34,164 nt of DNA from Bryobacterales bacterium. GTDB lineage: Bacteria; Acidobacteriota; Terriglobia; Bryobacterales; Bryobacteraceae. Location of the stretch: NCBI GenBank assembly GCA_020847975.1, contig JADLBD010000242.1, positions 1 through 34,164 on the forward strand, written 5' to 3'. The notes beneath the pieces were generated by a model. That model did not search any database. It worked only from the letters and a program-made list of their open reading frames with translations, and was not told the DNA's origin. The position numbers and the translations under genes were made by a program. Shown here piece by piece: positions 16,196 through 24,246 of this stretch (positions within the stretch are counted from its first letter, which is position 1; the number at the start of each line of letters is the position of its first letter).

Positions 16196-16293
16196 ACGAA
16201 AGACGAAAAATCGGGGCGGCCTTGGCATAGCCGCCCCGTTGCAGTGATGGCCTTCCAAAGAGAAGACCCATCAAAACCCGTATCCTATCGCGA
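16174..16293. repeat. 15-base direct repeat pair
   Basis: CGTATCCTATCGCGA occurs at 16174-16188, inside the last codons of the deacetylase gene, and again at 16279-16293, in the gap before the decarboxylase stop. The copies are 105 bases apart and flank the terminator hairpin. Nothing else of the flanks matches. Confidence 0.75.
16212..16238 (-). terminator. Hairpin terminator between the two convergent operons
   Basis: CGGGGCGGC at 16212-16220 pairs perfectly with GCCGCCCCG at 16230-16238 across a 9-base loop. On the minus strand it is followed by ATTTTTCGTC (from AAAAA at 16206-16210), so it works as an intrinsic terminator for the decarboxylase transcript. It lacks a T tract on the plus strand, but may still slow readthrough from the mla operon. 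Confidence 0.7.
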
Positions 16294-16317
16294 ATTGCGC
16301 CCGTCGGGGGCGCCCGC

Positions 16318-17724
16318 TCATTGCGGGGCAAGCGACTGCACCAGATTCCACGTCTTGACGATATCTTCCCACGTCGTGTGGATATTGCCGATGGCCCACC
16401 GCATGACAAACCTGTCATGAAGCGCCGTATGCGAGAAGAACGCGCTGTGGGTCTGGTTCAGTTTCTCGAGCAGAGTGCGCGTCGCCTCGTCCGGTCCGCG
16501 GAGTCGAAAGCAGATGAGCGACATCGGTACCGGCGCGCAGAGTTCGAATCGCGCATCCGCCTCGATCAGCCGCGCCAGATCCTGAGTCATGCGGATATGG
16601 TTGCGAATCAGCGCGGCGATGCTCTCGCGGCCGAAATAACGCATCACGAACCACAGCTTCAACGCGCGGAACCGGCGCCCGAGAGCGACGCCGTAATCCA
16701 TGTAGTTCAATATCAGCGGGTCATCCGGAGTGCGTAGATACTCAGGAACAAGCGAAAGCGCCCCTCGCAGCGCCTGCGGATAGCGCGTATAAAAAGCGCT
16801 CAGGTCGATCGGCGTGAACAGCCATTTGTGAGGATTGATCACCAGCGAGTGGGCGCGCGCAGCCCCCTCGAGATAATGCCCGTACTCCGGCAGAATGGCC
16901 GCGTGACCCCCATAGGCGGCATCCACGTGCAGCCAGATGTTTTCCTCCTCACAGATATCCGCAATGGCCGCAACGGGGTCGACGCTCGTGGTGGAGGTGG
17001 TGCCCACCGTGGCGACGGCACAGAAGGGACGCAAGCCAGCCGCGCGATCGGCGGCAATCGCCTGGCGCAGGGCATCCGGACGCATGCGGAAGGCTTCGTC
17101 GCTCGAAATCTTCCGCACATACCGCTGGCCGATGCCGAGAGCCAATGCCCCCTTCTCCACGGAAGAATGAGCATGTTCGGATGTATAAAGAACAAAGCCC
17201 GGGGAGGCCCCGCGCTCGCGGATATCCGGGTCGGCGAACATGCGCGCGGCAAGAATCGCGTGGAAAGTGCTCAAGGAGGCCGTGTCGTGAATGATCCCGA
17301 AGAATGATTCCGGCAGACGCAGCCACTCCCGCAGCCACCCGAGAGTCACCTGCTCCAGTTCCGTTACAGCCGGCGAGGACTTCCACAGCATCCCGTTCAT
17401 GTTCAGCGCGGCGGTCAGAGTCTCCGCGAGAATGCCGGGACCGCTGCTCGACACCGAGAAATAAGAGAAGAACAAAGGGTGGTTCCAAAGCGTGGAGTGC
17501 GGCAGGATGAGCTTGCGAAAATCCTCGAGGATGCGTTCCATCGGTTCCCCGTGCTCGGGCGCCGATGCGGGAAGCAGACCGGTGAGCTGCCCCGGATGAG
17601 TGTCGGGGAGCACCGGGAACTGGCGCGGATCGCGGAGATAATCGGCAATCCAGTCGATGACTTCATGCCCCGCGCGGCGGAAATCCTCCGGGGGCATATC
17701 GCGGAGCAACGGATCTTGAGTCAT
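16318..17724 (-). CDS. Group II PLP-dependent amino acid decarboxylase (AADC-like)
   Basis: 468 residues, the usual length of aromatic-L-amino-acid decarboxylases. The PLP lysine is Lys300 in INPHKWLF. HVDAAYGG (266-273) holds the Asp that pairs with the pyridine nitrogen (Asp268), and SEHAHSSVEKG holds the ring-stacking His186. Tyr329 in the flexible loop (VPEYLRT) aligns with the Tyr that distinguishes decarboxylases from the related aldehyde synthases. The reaction would be amino acid to amine plus CO2; substrate unknown, with tryptophan, tyrosine, phenylalanine or DOPA plausible. It is cytoplasmic. The DapA-family gene lies 63 bases upstream on the same strand. Confidence 0.9.
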   Translation of the reverse strand: MTQDPLLRDMPPEDFRRAGHEVIDWIADYLRDPRQFPVLPDTHPGQLTGLLPASAPEHGEPMERILEDFRKLILPHSTLWNHPLFFSYFSVSSSGPGILAETLTAALNMNGMLWKSSPAVTELEQVTLGWLREWLRLPESFFGIIHDTASLSTFHAILAARMFADPDIRERGASPGFVLYTSEHAHSSVEKGALALGIGQRYVRKISSDEAFRMRPDALRQAIAADRAAGLRPFCAVATVGTTSTTSVDPVAAIADICEEENIWLHVDAAYGGHAAILPEYGHYLEGAARAHSLVINPHKWLFTPIDLSAFYTRYPQALRGALSLVPEYLRTPDDPLILNYMDYGVALGRRFRALKLWFVMRYFGRESIAALIRNHIRMTQDLARLIEADARFELCAPVPMSLICFRLRGPDEATRTLLEKLNQTHSAFFSHTALHDRFVMRWAIGNIHTTWEDIVKTWNLVQSLAPQ

Positions 17725-17787
17725 AAACTCCAGTGTCGCAGGGTTGCGGGCGTCTACCGCACAAGCTGTATCCCGCCGGAAATGGAC

Positions 17788-18699
17788 CTACGCATCGCGA
17801 GCCGCTGTTTTCAGCGTGTCGGGTAGCCAGATCTGAAACCAGTCGCGAAAAACCTCGGCGTGCCGTCGAGTCGCCGGGGCGAACGGGATCGCGCGCTTTC
17901 CCATCTTGAGACCGCGCGCCTCGAGCGCCTCTTTGATTCCCAGCGGACCGGGAAAATCCGCGACACGGCTCAGGAATTCGTCCCGCAGCGCCTCGAGACG
18001 GCTGGTCTGTTCGGGATTCCCGTTCCGAATGGCGCGATCGAGGGCGGCGAACAATTCCGGTACGGCGCAGGCACAACTCGATATGAAGGCGTCCGCGCCC
18101 GCCTGCCTGGCGCGCAGGAGAAGACTTTCGTTGCCGGCCAACAGGAGAAATGGCGTCTCCGCCCGGACCGCAAGCAGCCCCTCAAAATACCCCCAGTCGC
18201 CGCTCGAATCCTTGATTCCCGCCGCGATTCCCTCCGAGAGTAGATCAGAGGCCACATCCAACGGGATGGGATTGTGATACGCCGGCGAGTGATAGAGAAG
18301 CACCGGAAGTTCGTCATTCACTGCATCGCTGTATTGAAGAAAAAATTCGCGAATTTCCGGGGGGTCGTAGTGATAGTAAAAAGGAGGCTGGATGAGGACC
18401 GCGGCGGCTCCGTTGGAAGCCGCGTGGTCCGTGATGGCCACTGCATCATCCAGATTCGAACAGGTGGCGTTGACAATAACAGGCGCCCGGCTGCGCTTGA
18501 CGGCCATGTGCGCCAGGCGGATCCGGTCTTCCACTGGAAAGTGCGGAAACTCGCCATTCGGGCCAAACAGGGTGATGGCGCCCACTCCACGGGCACAAAG
18601 GAAGTCGATCAGTTCCAGAGAAGCGCCCAGATCCATCTGGAACACTTCCGGACGTGAAGGGGTTACAGCCGCTGCAATCGCGCCTTCCGGTTTCCACAT
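17788..18699 (-). CDS. DapA/NAL-family aldolase (dihydrodipicolinate synthase-like)
   Basis: 303 residues forming a class I TIM-barrel aldolase. The Schiff-base lysine is Lys163 in AGIKDSSGD, the catalytic Tyr is Tyr136 in VLLYHSPAY, and GPNGEF at 46-51 is the family's carboxylate-binding loop. Whether it is true dihydrodipicolinate synthase is doubtful: the sequence after the Tyr (YHSPAY where DapA usually has YNVPSR) points to another pyruvate- or ketoacid-dependent aldolase or dehydratase, such as those for sugar acids or hydroxyproline derivatives. It sits between the metallophosphoesterase and the decarboxylase genes on the same strand, 42 bases after the former's stop. Confidence 0.85.
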   Translation of the reverse strand: MWKPEGAIAAAVTPSRPEVFQMDLGASLELIDFLCARGVGAITLFGPNGEFPHFPVEDRIRLAHMAVKRSRAPVIVNATCSNLDDAVAITDHAASNGAAAVLIQPPFYYHYDPPEIREFFLQYSDAVNDELPVLLYHSPAYHNPIPLDVASDLLSEGIAAGIKDSSGDWGYFEGLLAVRAETPFLLLAGNESLLLRARQAGADAFISSCACAVPELFAALDRAIRNGNPEQTSRLEALRDEFLSRVADFPGPLGIKEALEARGLKMGKRAIPFAPATRRHAEVFRDWFQIWLPDTLKTAARDA

Positions 18700-18741
18700 T
18701 GCGTTCGAGCCAACATTCTATTCCAACTTACGCATAGCCCG

Positions 18742-19338
18742 TTAGTCAATTTCCAACAGAAACCCTCTCTTGCCTACATTCACTCCCTTCGTATTGCCAA
18801 TGTTCGTCCGGGCGCCTTCGGCTTCGTGAATGTGCCCGCAGAAGAAATACGCGGGCTGGTGCTCTTCCAGGAACTGCTTCACGGCGCTGCTCCCGAAATG
18901 CAGGCCGGCCCCCGCACGGTCGAGCGCGGTTCCTTTCGGCGGGCAGTGGCATATCAGGATCAGGGGCTTCAGCTCCGCAAAGGGAGCCAGACGGCCTGCG
19001 ATCTCCGCTTCCGAATATTCGCCAGGAGTGTGGAAAGGCGTGGGGTTGGAATAACCGAGCGCGGCAATGTGAAACCCGGCCGCCTGAATCGAGCGGCCGT
19101 GGAGGTTGATCAGACCGTGGCGCTCGCACATCCCCGCAATGTCGCTCTCCGATTCGTGGTTTCCCGGAATCACGTAAACCTTCCCGGCGCGGCGCGCGAG
19201 CATCTCTCCGGCCCGGTCGAGCCCCCTTGCCCAGTTCACGATATCTCCGGCGGCGAAATAATAATCCGCTTCCACCGCAAGCAGACGTTCCAGGGCGCGC
19301 AGGTCGCTATGGATGTCTGAAAAGACGAGAAGACGCAT
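18742..19338 (-). CDS. Small calcineurin-like metallophosphoesterase
   Basis: 198 residues from the ATG at 19338; the open frame continues upstream across the neighbouring gene but only from here does it match the family. Metal-binding motifs in order are SDIHSD (7-12), GDIVN (31-35), GNHE (59-62), HCPP and CGHIHEAEG, the complete five-motif set of bacterial phosphodiesterases of the YfcE/Icc type. No signal peptide is present. Substrate unknown. The start is only two bases from the stop of the short membrane protein gene, so the genes are co-transcribed. Confidence 0.88.
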   Translation of the reverse strand: MRLLVFSDIHSDLRALERLLAVEADYYFAAGDIVNWARGLDRAGEMLARRAGKVYVIPGNHESESDIAGMCERHGLINLHGRSIQAAGFHIAALGYSNPTPFHTPGEYSEAEIAGRLAPFAELKPLILICHCPPKGTALDRAGAGLHFGSSAVKQFLEEHQPAYFFCGHIHEAEGARTNIGNTKGVNVGKRGFLLEID

Positions 19339-19340
19339 GT

Positions 19341-19658
19341 CTAAGCCCAGACACCCACAAAGATCGCCAGAATCAGCTTCCACCCCGCCAGAACCATCAG
19401 CGGTCCGGCGGCGAAGCATGCGATCAGGCTTCCCCAAAGCAGCCCCCCGTTGCGCCGCCGTTCCTCGCGGTCCATGTACGTCCGTGAGACAGTCGCGAAA
19501 ATGTGCGTTCCATCCAGCCCCGTACTCCAGAACCACCACAGCCACGAAAAGGCCACATGGAACAGCAGCGTCAGGGCGAGGTACACATATCCGGCGGCGA
19601 AACTCCCGATGACCAGCGCCAGGTCTACCGGCCGGCTGATGATCCAACGCGCATTCAT
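19341..19658 (-). CDS. Short membrane protein, possibly truncated
   Basis: 105 residues with two or three hydrophobic helices: about 12-35, another short one around 40, and 75-100. The middle contains GTHIFATVSRTYMDREERRR. From memory this segment also occurs in longer bacterial membrane proteins of about 300 residues of unknown function, so this gene may be a shortened relative; I cannot check this. It starts on an ATGA overlap with the upstream amidotransferase gene. It ends two bases before the metallophosphoesterase start, so it is clearly part of an operon. Confidence 0.6.
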   Translation of the reverse strand: MNARWIISRPVDLALVIGSFAAGYVYLALTLLFHVAFSWLWWFWSTGLDGTHIFATVSRTYMDREERRRNGGLLWGSLIACFAAGPLMVLAGWKLILAIFVGVWA

Positions 19659-20299
19659 AGAGCCTGCGCGAATGCCTCGAACAGGCGCGTGTCTGGTATG
19701 TGAGAAGGAACGCGATCCTCAGGGTGCCACTGCACGGCCACAACGAAACGCCGGCCCGGGATTTCCAGCGCTTCGACGATTCCATCCGGCGACCGCGCGG
19801 AAATCACCAGATCCTTCCCGGCGCGCTGTACGGCCTGGTGATGGCGCGAGTTCACCGTGTAAGAAACCGTGCCCGTAATGCGGGCCAGCGCGGTGTCCGG
19901 CTCGGGCGTGACAGGATGCGCGTCATCCACGCCGGGCACGCGGTGCCGCTCGGAATGGCTCAGGTGTTGCAAGAGATCGCCCCCCAGCGCAACGTTCAGC
20001 AACTGCATGCCGCGGCAAATGCACAGCAGCGGAAGCCCGGCTTCCAAAGCCTTCCTGGCAAGCGCAAGTTCCATCCGGTCCCGCTCGTCGTCCGGCTCAT
20101 CGGATTCCGGATGCCGCTTCTGTCCGTACAGCGCGGGGTTCACATCCGTGCCTCCGCTGATCAGCAAGCCGTCCAGACCCTCAAGAGAAACGGGCCCGGG
20201 TGGAAGCAACGGCGCCGCTTCGAGGCCAACGGCCCGGATCGCCTTCGCATAAGGAGCCAGTTTCTCTTCCAGCCGGTAGGTGATCCCGACCCGCTTCAT
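19655..20299 (-). CDS. Class I glutamine amidotransferase-like hydrolase (PuuD/gamma-glutamyl-GABA hydrolase-like)
   Basis: 214 residues from the ATG at 20299. GLLISGGTDVNPALYG (44-59) is the hallmark of the PuuD/YcjL branch. The nucleophilic Cys95 is in CICRGMQLLNVALGG, and the His-Glu pair of the triad is in VQWHPED. PuuD hydrolyses gamma-glutamyl-GABA in putrescine breakdown; other members act on related gamma-glutamyl amides. It begins on an ATGA overlap with the amidohydrolase stop and ends on another with the membrane protein start. Amine metabolism would fit the decarboxylase further down the strand (inference), but no other puu genes are here. Confidence 0.87.
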   Translation of the reverse strand: MKRVGITYRLEEKLAPYAKAIRAVGLEAAPLLPPGPVSLEGLDGLLISGGTDVNPALYGQKRHPESDEPDDERDRMELALARKALEAGLPLLCICRGMQLLNVALGGDLLQHLSHSERHRVPGVDDAHPVTPEPDTALARITGTVSYTVNSRHHQAVQRAGKDLVISARSPDGIVEALEIPGRRFVVAVQWHPEDRVPSHIPDTRLFEAFAQAL

Positions 20300-21612
20300 C
20301 AGCGGACCTTGTTGCCCGCAATGTAGACGGCTTCTATGCTGCGCGAATTCTTGATGTTGTCCAGCGGGTTCCTGGCAAGAACCACCAGGTCGGCCCAATG
20401 GCCGCTCTCGAGCGTACCCAGATCCTTGGCGCCTAAAAACTCGGCCGAGTTCTTCGAAAAGATCGTGATGATCTGCATCGGCGTGAAGCCTGCCTGCGCC
20501 ATCAGGTCCATCTCCAGGTGCTCGCTGAATCCGCTGAACCGCGCCGGCGGCCCGCTGTCCGTGCCGAAGGCCACCTTCACGCCGGAATCATACAGCTTCT
20601 TCAAATTGCGCTGCGCCGTTGCCAGAAAGCCCGGATACTTCGGCAGGTCATGATCCGCGTTCTGCTTCTTGAGAAACGCATCGCTGCGCAGCGTGCTGAT
20701 GACGGCCGGCGTCGTTCCCATCGTAAAGAAGGGATCGCTCAGAAAGGCCGGGGGCTTGGCAAAGGCGAACGTGGACATCTCTCGCGCGAGCGTCCCCACC
20801 TGCCAGGTGCCGTTCTTCTTCATCGCCGAGATCAGCGCCGCGTCCACTTCGCGGTCGCGCACGCTGTGCACGCACGCATAGAGCCCGTTTTCTGAAAGCG
20901 CCTTCGCATCCTCGTAGTAGAAGATGTGGGCGCAGGTATTCAGGCCGTGCTTCTTCGCCGCCTTGATGATGGCCACGGAGATGGGCGTGGGAATCTTCTT
21001 TTCCTTGCCCAGGTGGTCATCCACCCATACCTTGACCACATCCGGATGCTTCGGCGCAAGGTCATTCATGGCCGCTTCCACTTCGGCGGGCGTCGCCACT
21101 TCGTACGGCACACCCTTCATTCCGGGAACCGTCGTCGGATAGCCGCCCTTCCCCGCAAAACCCCGGAGCGCGGTGAAGATGCGCGCCCGGCGCGGGCGTC
21201 CGGCGCGTTGCTCGGCCCGCATGTTCCAGATCACCGGCTGGTCGCTACCCATGCTCAGCATCGAGGTGACACCGTACTTGGCGTAGGTGTCGAGTTGGCT
21301 GTTGACGTTTTCCTTCGTGAAAAACTTCGGATCCTGCACCAGGCCCACCACGTTCCCCAGATGGCCGTGCAGATTGATGATGCCGGGCATCACGAACTTC
21401 CCGCCCAGATCCGTAGTCGTGGCGCCGGCGGGTGCCTTCAGGTTGGCCGCCGGCCCCGCATACGTAATGCGCCCGTCTGTAATGACGAGGCCCGCGTTCG
21501 CCACAGGCGCCCTCCCTGTGCCGTCAATAAGAGTAAAATTGCGCAAAACAAGCGTCTCACCGGAGGCGAGAGCAGCCAGCGCGAGCAATACGGGCAGCAT
21601 TCGAACTTTCAT
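20299..21612 (-). CDS. Exported amidohydrolase (imidazolonepropionase/prolidase-like)
   Basis: 437 residues with a signal peptide (about 1-18) and a clear ribosome binding site (GAGGAG). The metal motif is PGIINLHGHLG with His82 and His84. Further ligands are suggested by VVKVWVDDH, the His in HIFYYED, the His in VHSVRDRE and the Asp in GTDSGPP. The set looks complete, so it is probably an active metal-dependent amidohydrolase in the periplasm. Substrates of this broad group include dipeptides with C-terminal Pro and cyclic amides; not determinable here. First gene of the minus-strand operon continuing through the amidotransferase, membrane protein and phosphoesterase. Divergent from the gene at 21712. 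Confidence 0.87.
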   Translation of the reverse strand: MKVRMLPVLLALAALASGETLVLRNFTLIDGTGRAPVANAGLVITDGRITYAGPAANLKAPAGATTTDLGGKFVMPGIINLHGHLGNVVGLVQDPKFFTKENVNSQLDTYAKYGVTSMLSMGSDQPVIWNMRAEQRAGRPRRARIFTALRGFAGKGGYPTTVPGMKGVPYEVATPAEVEAAMNDLAPKHPDVVKVWVDDHLGKEKKIPTPISVAIIKAAKKHGLNTCAHIFYYEDAKALSENGLYACVHSVRDREVDAALISAMKKNGTWQVGTLAREMSTFAFAKPPAFLSDPFFTMGTTPAVISTLRSDAFLKKQNADHDLPKYPGFLATAQRNLKKLYDSGVKVAFGTDSGPPARFSGFSEHLEMDLMAQAGFTPMQIITIFSKNSAEFLGAKDLGTLESGHWADLVVLARNPLDNIKNSRSIEAVYIAGNKVR

Positions 21613-21711
21613 GAAACAACTCCTCGGAAACGTGAGTGTATCATGAGCGGCATTCCACGCGGACGCCGCCGTTCGTCTACAATTGAGACAGAAGACCGAG
21701 GGACTTCACTC

Positions 21712-21972
21712 ATGGCGCGTGGCTGGGAAAGCAAAGATGTCGAATCCCAGCGGGACGCCCTCGAACAGCGCCTCCGCGAAAAGCAAACCACCCGTCTGAC
21801 CAGTGACCAGCTTGCCATCCGCGAAAAACGCGAAATGCTGCAAATGGACCGTCTGCGTATCGAGCACGATCTGGCCGCGGCCCGCCATCCGCGCCATAAG
21901 GAAATGTTGCGCCAGGCGCTGGCCTTCCTGGATCGAAAGCTGGCGGAACTGCCGGGCGATCAGCTAAGCTGA
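21712..21972 (+). CDS. Small charged helical protein of unknown function
   Basis: 86 residues beginning MARGWESKDVESQRDALEQ. It is almost wholly helical and charged (Arg, Glu, Lys) with leucine spacing, consistent with a coiled coil. I recall similar MxRGWESK proteins as hypothetical proteins in acidobacteria, though I cannot verify that. The ATG at 21712 has GAGGG upstream; an earlier in-frame ATG at 21643 is possible. TACAAT at 21678-21683 could be a -10 box without a good -35. The MDR gene starts 7 bases after the stop, so the genes are linked. Confidence 0.65.
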   Translation: MARGWESKDVESQRDALEQRLREKQTTRLTSDQLAIREKREMLQMDRLRIEHDLAAARHPRHKEMLRQALAFLDRKLAELPGDQLS

Positions 21973-21979
21973 ACCCCAT

Positions 21980-22975
21980 ATGAAGCGTGTGATTATGGAC
22001 CGCTGCGGAGCGCCGGCCGAAGTCATCCGCATCGAAGACGGACCCGAACCCGGAGATCCCGGACCGCATGAGGCCCTCGTCGAACTGGTCGCCAGCCCCA
22101 TCCACCCCGCTGACCTGTTGACCATCATGGGAATGTACGCCTCGGAAACCGGCCCCCTGCCGAAAGTGCCCGGCAAGGAAGGCGTCGGGAAGGTCCTCTC
22201 CGTGGGCCACCTGGTCAAGCACATCAAGCCGGGCGATCTCACGCCGGTACTGCTCACGAATGACGGAGTCTGGCAGGAGCGGCAGGTATTGCCCGCCGAA
22301 GACCTGCTGGCTTTGCCACCCGGCGGCGATGTCCTGCAATACGCCATGGCCTTCGCCAACCCGGCTACCGCGCTCCTGATGTTGCGCGAAGTTCCCGCGC
22401 CCGCCTTGGGGGAGTGGGTAATCCAGAACGCGGCCAACTCCTCCGTGGGGCAATACCTGATCCAGCTTGCCAAACGAAACGGCATCCGGACCATTAACGT
22501 CGTGCGCCGCGAAGGACTGGCCGGCGCGCTCCATAACCTGGGCGCGGACGTCGTGCTTGTGGACGGTCCCGACCTGCCGCGGCGCGTCGCGCGCGTGACC
22601 GGAGGAGCGAAGGTGAAGTTGGCGATCGACGCGATTTCCGGCGATGCATCCGCCCGCCTTGCCGCCTGCCTGGCGCCGGGAGGAGCCCTGCTCAACTACG
22701 GCATGATGAGCGGCAAGAACCTCCAGGTTTCGCCCGCTCACCTCATCGGCGGTGGTATTGTCGTGAAAGGATTCTGGCTGCCGCCCGCGATGGCAAAAAT
22801 CGGAGCGGACGGGCGCGCCAAGGTGTTCGGCGAACTGATTCCACTCGTCGTCACCGGCACGCTGAAAGCGCAGGTGGAAGCTACCTATCCCTTGGACCGG
22901 GCAAAGGAAGCCCTGGCGCACGCCTCCCGCTCCGAACGCAAAGGAAAAGTCCTCTTCAAAAACGCTCAGATATGA
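21980..22975 (+). CDS. MDR-family enoyl reductase-like oxidoreductase (MECR/Etr1-like)
   Basis: 331 residues of the zinc-independent medium-chain dehydrogenase/reductase type. HPADLLTIMGMY and KVPGKEGVGKV are in the N-terminal catalytic domain. NPATALLML and WVIQNAANSSVGQYLIQLAK form the NADPH-binding Rossmann motif, and the segment resembles trans-2-enoyl-CoA/ACP reductases (MECR, Etr1). It would reduce the C=C bond of an enoyl thioester or related enone. No zinc ligands are seen. The stop overlaps the start of the following enolase-superfamily gene (ATGA). Confidence 0.85.
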   Translation: MKRVIMDRCGAPAEVIRIEDGPEPGDPGPHEALVELVASPIHPADLLTIMGMYASETGPLPKVPGKEGVGKVLSVGHLVKHIKPGDLTPVLLTNDGVWQERQVLPAEDLLALPPGGDVLQYAMAFANPATALLMLREVPAPALGEWVIQNAANSSVGQYLIQLAKRNGIRTINVVRREGLAGALHNLGADVVLVDGPDLPRRVARVTGGAKVKLAIDAISGDASARLAACLAPGGALLNYGMMSGKNLQVSPAHLIGGGIVVKGFWLPPAMAKIGADGRAKVFGELIPLVVTGTLKAQVEATYPLDRAKEALAHASRSERKGKVLFKNAQI

Positions 22976-24117
22976 AAATAACGGCGATTGAAACAGTGCA
23001 CCTCAGCCGTGGCATTACGGTCCACGCCGGACCCGTGCAATGGCTTTGGGTGCTCATCCATACGGATGAAGGAATGACCGGGCTGGGCGAAACCTACCCC
23101 GATCCCCTCAGCGAAAAGGCCGTGGTGCTGAACCGCCTGGCGCCGGTCCTGCTCGGACGCGACGCCACCCAGATCGACCGCCTCTGGGCCGACATGTTCG
23201 AAGCCATCGCCTACAGCGGCTGGGCGGGCGCGGAGATGCGCGCCATCAGCGCCGTGGACATCGCCCTTTGGGATCTGGCCGGAAAGGCCGCTGGCAAGCC
23301 TGTCTACCAACTGCTCGGCGGAGCCTCACGCTCCTCCATCCGCACCTACAACACCTGTTACGACAACCTCAGCTTCCTCACCCAACCCGTCGAACTGGCC
23401 CGCTCGCTCTATGAAAGCGGCATTCATGCCATGAAGATCTGGCCGTTCGACCCCATCGCGCACCAGACGCGAGGCCAATACATTACCCGCGAGCAGATAC
23501 GGCAGGCAAGCGACGGCCTGCGAAAAATCAAAGAGGAGTTTGGCGACGCCATGGAGGTGGCCATGGAGTTCCATGGCTATTGGAACCTCACCTGCGCCCA
23601 GCAGATTGCCCGCGCCCTCGAACCGCTCTCGCCCATGTGGCTCGAGGAGATGCTCCCTCAGGACAATCTCGCCGCCTATCGCGAGTTGGCCTTGTCCACC
23701 CGTCTGCCCCTTTGCCTCAGCGAACGGCTGATGACGCGCTGGCAATACCGCGAGCTTCTCGAAAACCGCGCCGCCCGCTTCATCATGCCCGACATCTGCT
23801 GGTGCGGCGGCATCAGCGAGGCCAAGAAGATCGCCTCCATGGCCGAAACTTATTACTTGCCCGTCTGCCCCCACAACTGCGGCGGGCCTATCCTCCATTA
23901 CGCCTCCGCACACCTCGCGGCGAACATCACCAACCTCTATATCCTGGAATCGGTGCGAAAACACTATCTCGAGGAATATGTCGGGATTGTAAGGGATCCG
24001 CTGCCCGCGGTAAACGGGGAAATCCCTCTCCCGCCCGGTCCCGGGCTGGGCGTGGAACTGGCTCCGGAAGTCCGGACCCGGGCCGACGTTCAGGTGGACC
24101 GCGTCAGCTTGCAGTAA
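22972..24117 (+). CDS. Enolase-superfamily dehydratase/racemase (mandelate racemase/galactonate dehydratase-like)
   Basis: 381 residues. The N-terminal cap domain runs to about 120, then a TIM barrel. Metal ligands are Glu199 in MEFHGYW, Glu225 in LEEML and Glu251 in LSERL. Likely acid/base residues are Lys155 (MKIW), His201, and His301 in PHNCGGP, a pattern close to acid-sugar dehydratases such as galactonate dehydratase. The probable reaction is removal of water from an aldonic acid after alpha-proton abstraction. The Glu in place of the usual Asp as first metal ligand makes the substrate uncertain. It is translationally coupled to the MDR gene, so an oxidation/reduction step may accompany the dehydration (inference). 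Confidence 0.85.
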   Translation: MKITAIETVHLSRGITVHAGPVQWLWVLIHTDEGMTGLGETYPDPLSEKAVVLNRLAPVLLGRDATQIDRLWADMFEAIAYSGWAGAEMRAISAVDIALWDLAGKAAGKPVYQLLGGASRSSIRTYNTCYDNLSFLTQPVELARSLYESGIHAMKIWPFDPIAHQTRGQYITREQIRQASDGLRKIKEEFGDAMEVAMEFHGYWNLTCAQQIARALEPLSPMWLEEMLPQDNLAAYRELALSTRLPLCLSERLMTRWQYRELLENRAARFIMPDICWCGGISEAKKIASMAETYYLPVCPHNCGGPILHYASAHLAANITNLYILESVRKHYLEEYVGIVRDPLPAVNGEIPLPPGPGLGVELAPEVRTRADVQVDRVSLQ

Positions 24118-24182
24118 TACCTCCGGCGCTGGATGCTTGTTCTGTTGGGGCTTCCAGTTTCGATGGCGGACCATTTCCCTCC

Positions 24183-24211
24183 TTGACTCAGCACGCCGCG
24201 AACAACATAAT
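24183..24211 (+). promoter_or_regulatory. Probable sigma-70-type promoter of the first TonB receptor
   Basis: TTGACT at 24183-24188 and CATAAT at 24206-24211 are separated by 17 bases, the ideal spacing, with one mismatch each from consensus. The receptor start at 24247 would have a leader of about 30 bases. It is the best promoter match in the window. Confidence 0.6.
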
Positions 24212-24246
24212 AGGCCCCAGAGCAAACAGGTAGGTGCTCGTCGGAA

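Noticed and set aside
20926..21711. Upstream part of the frame ending at 21972
   Set aside because: It runs antisense to the amidohydrolase gene; only the last 86 codons look like a protein with its own start.
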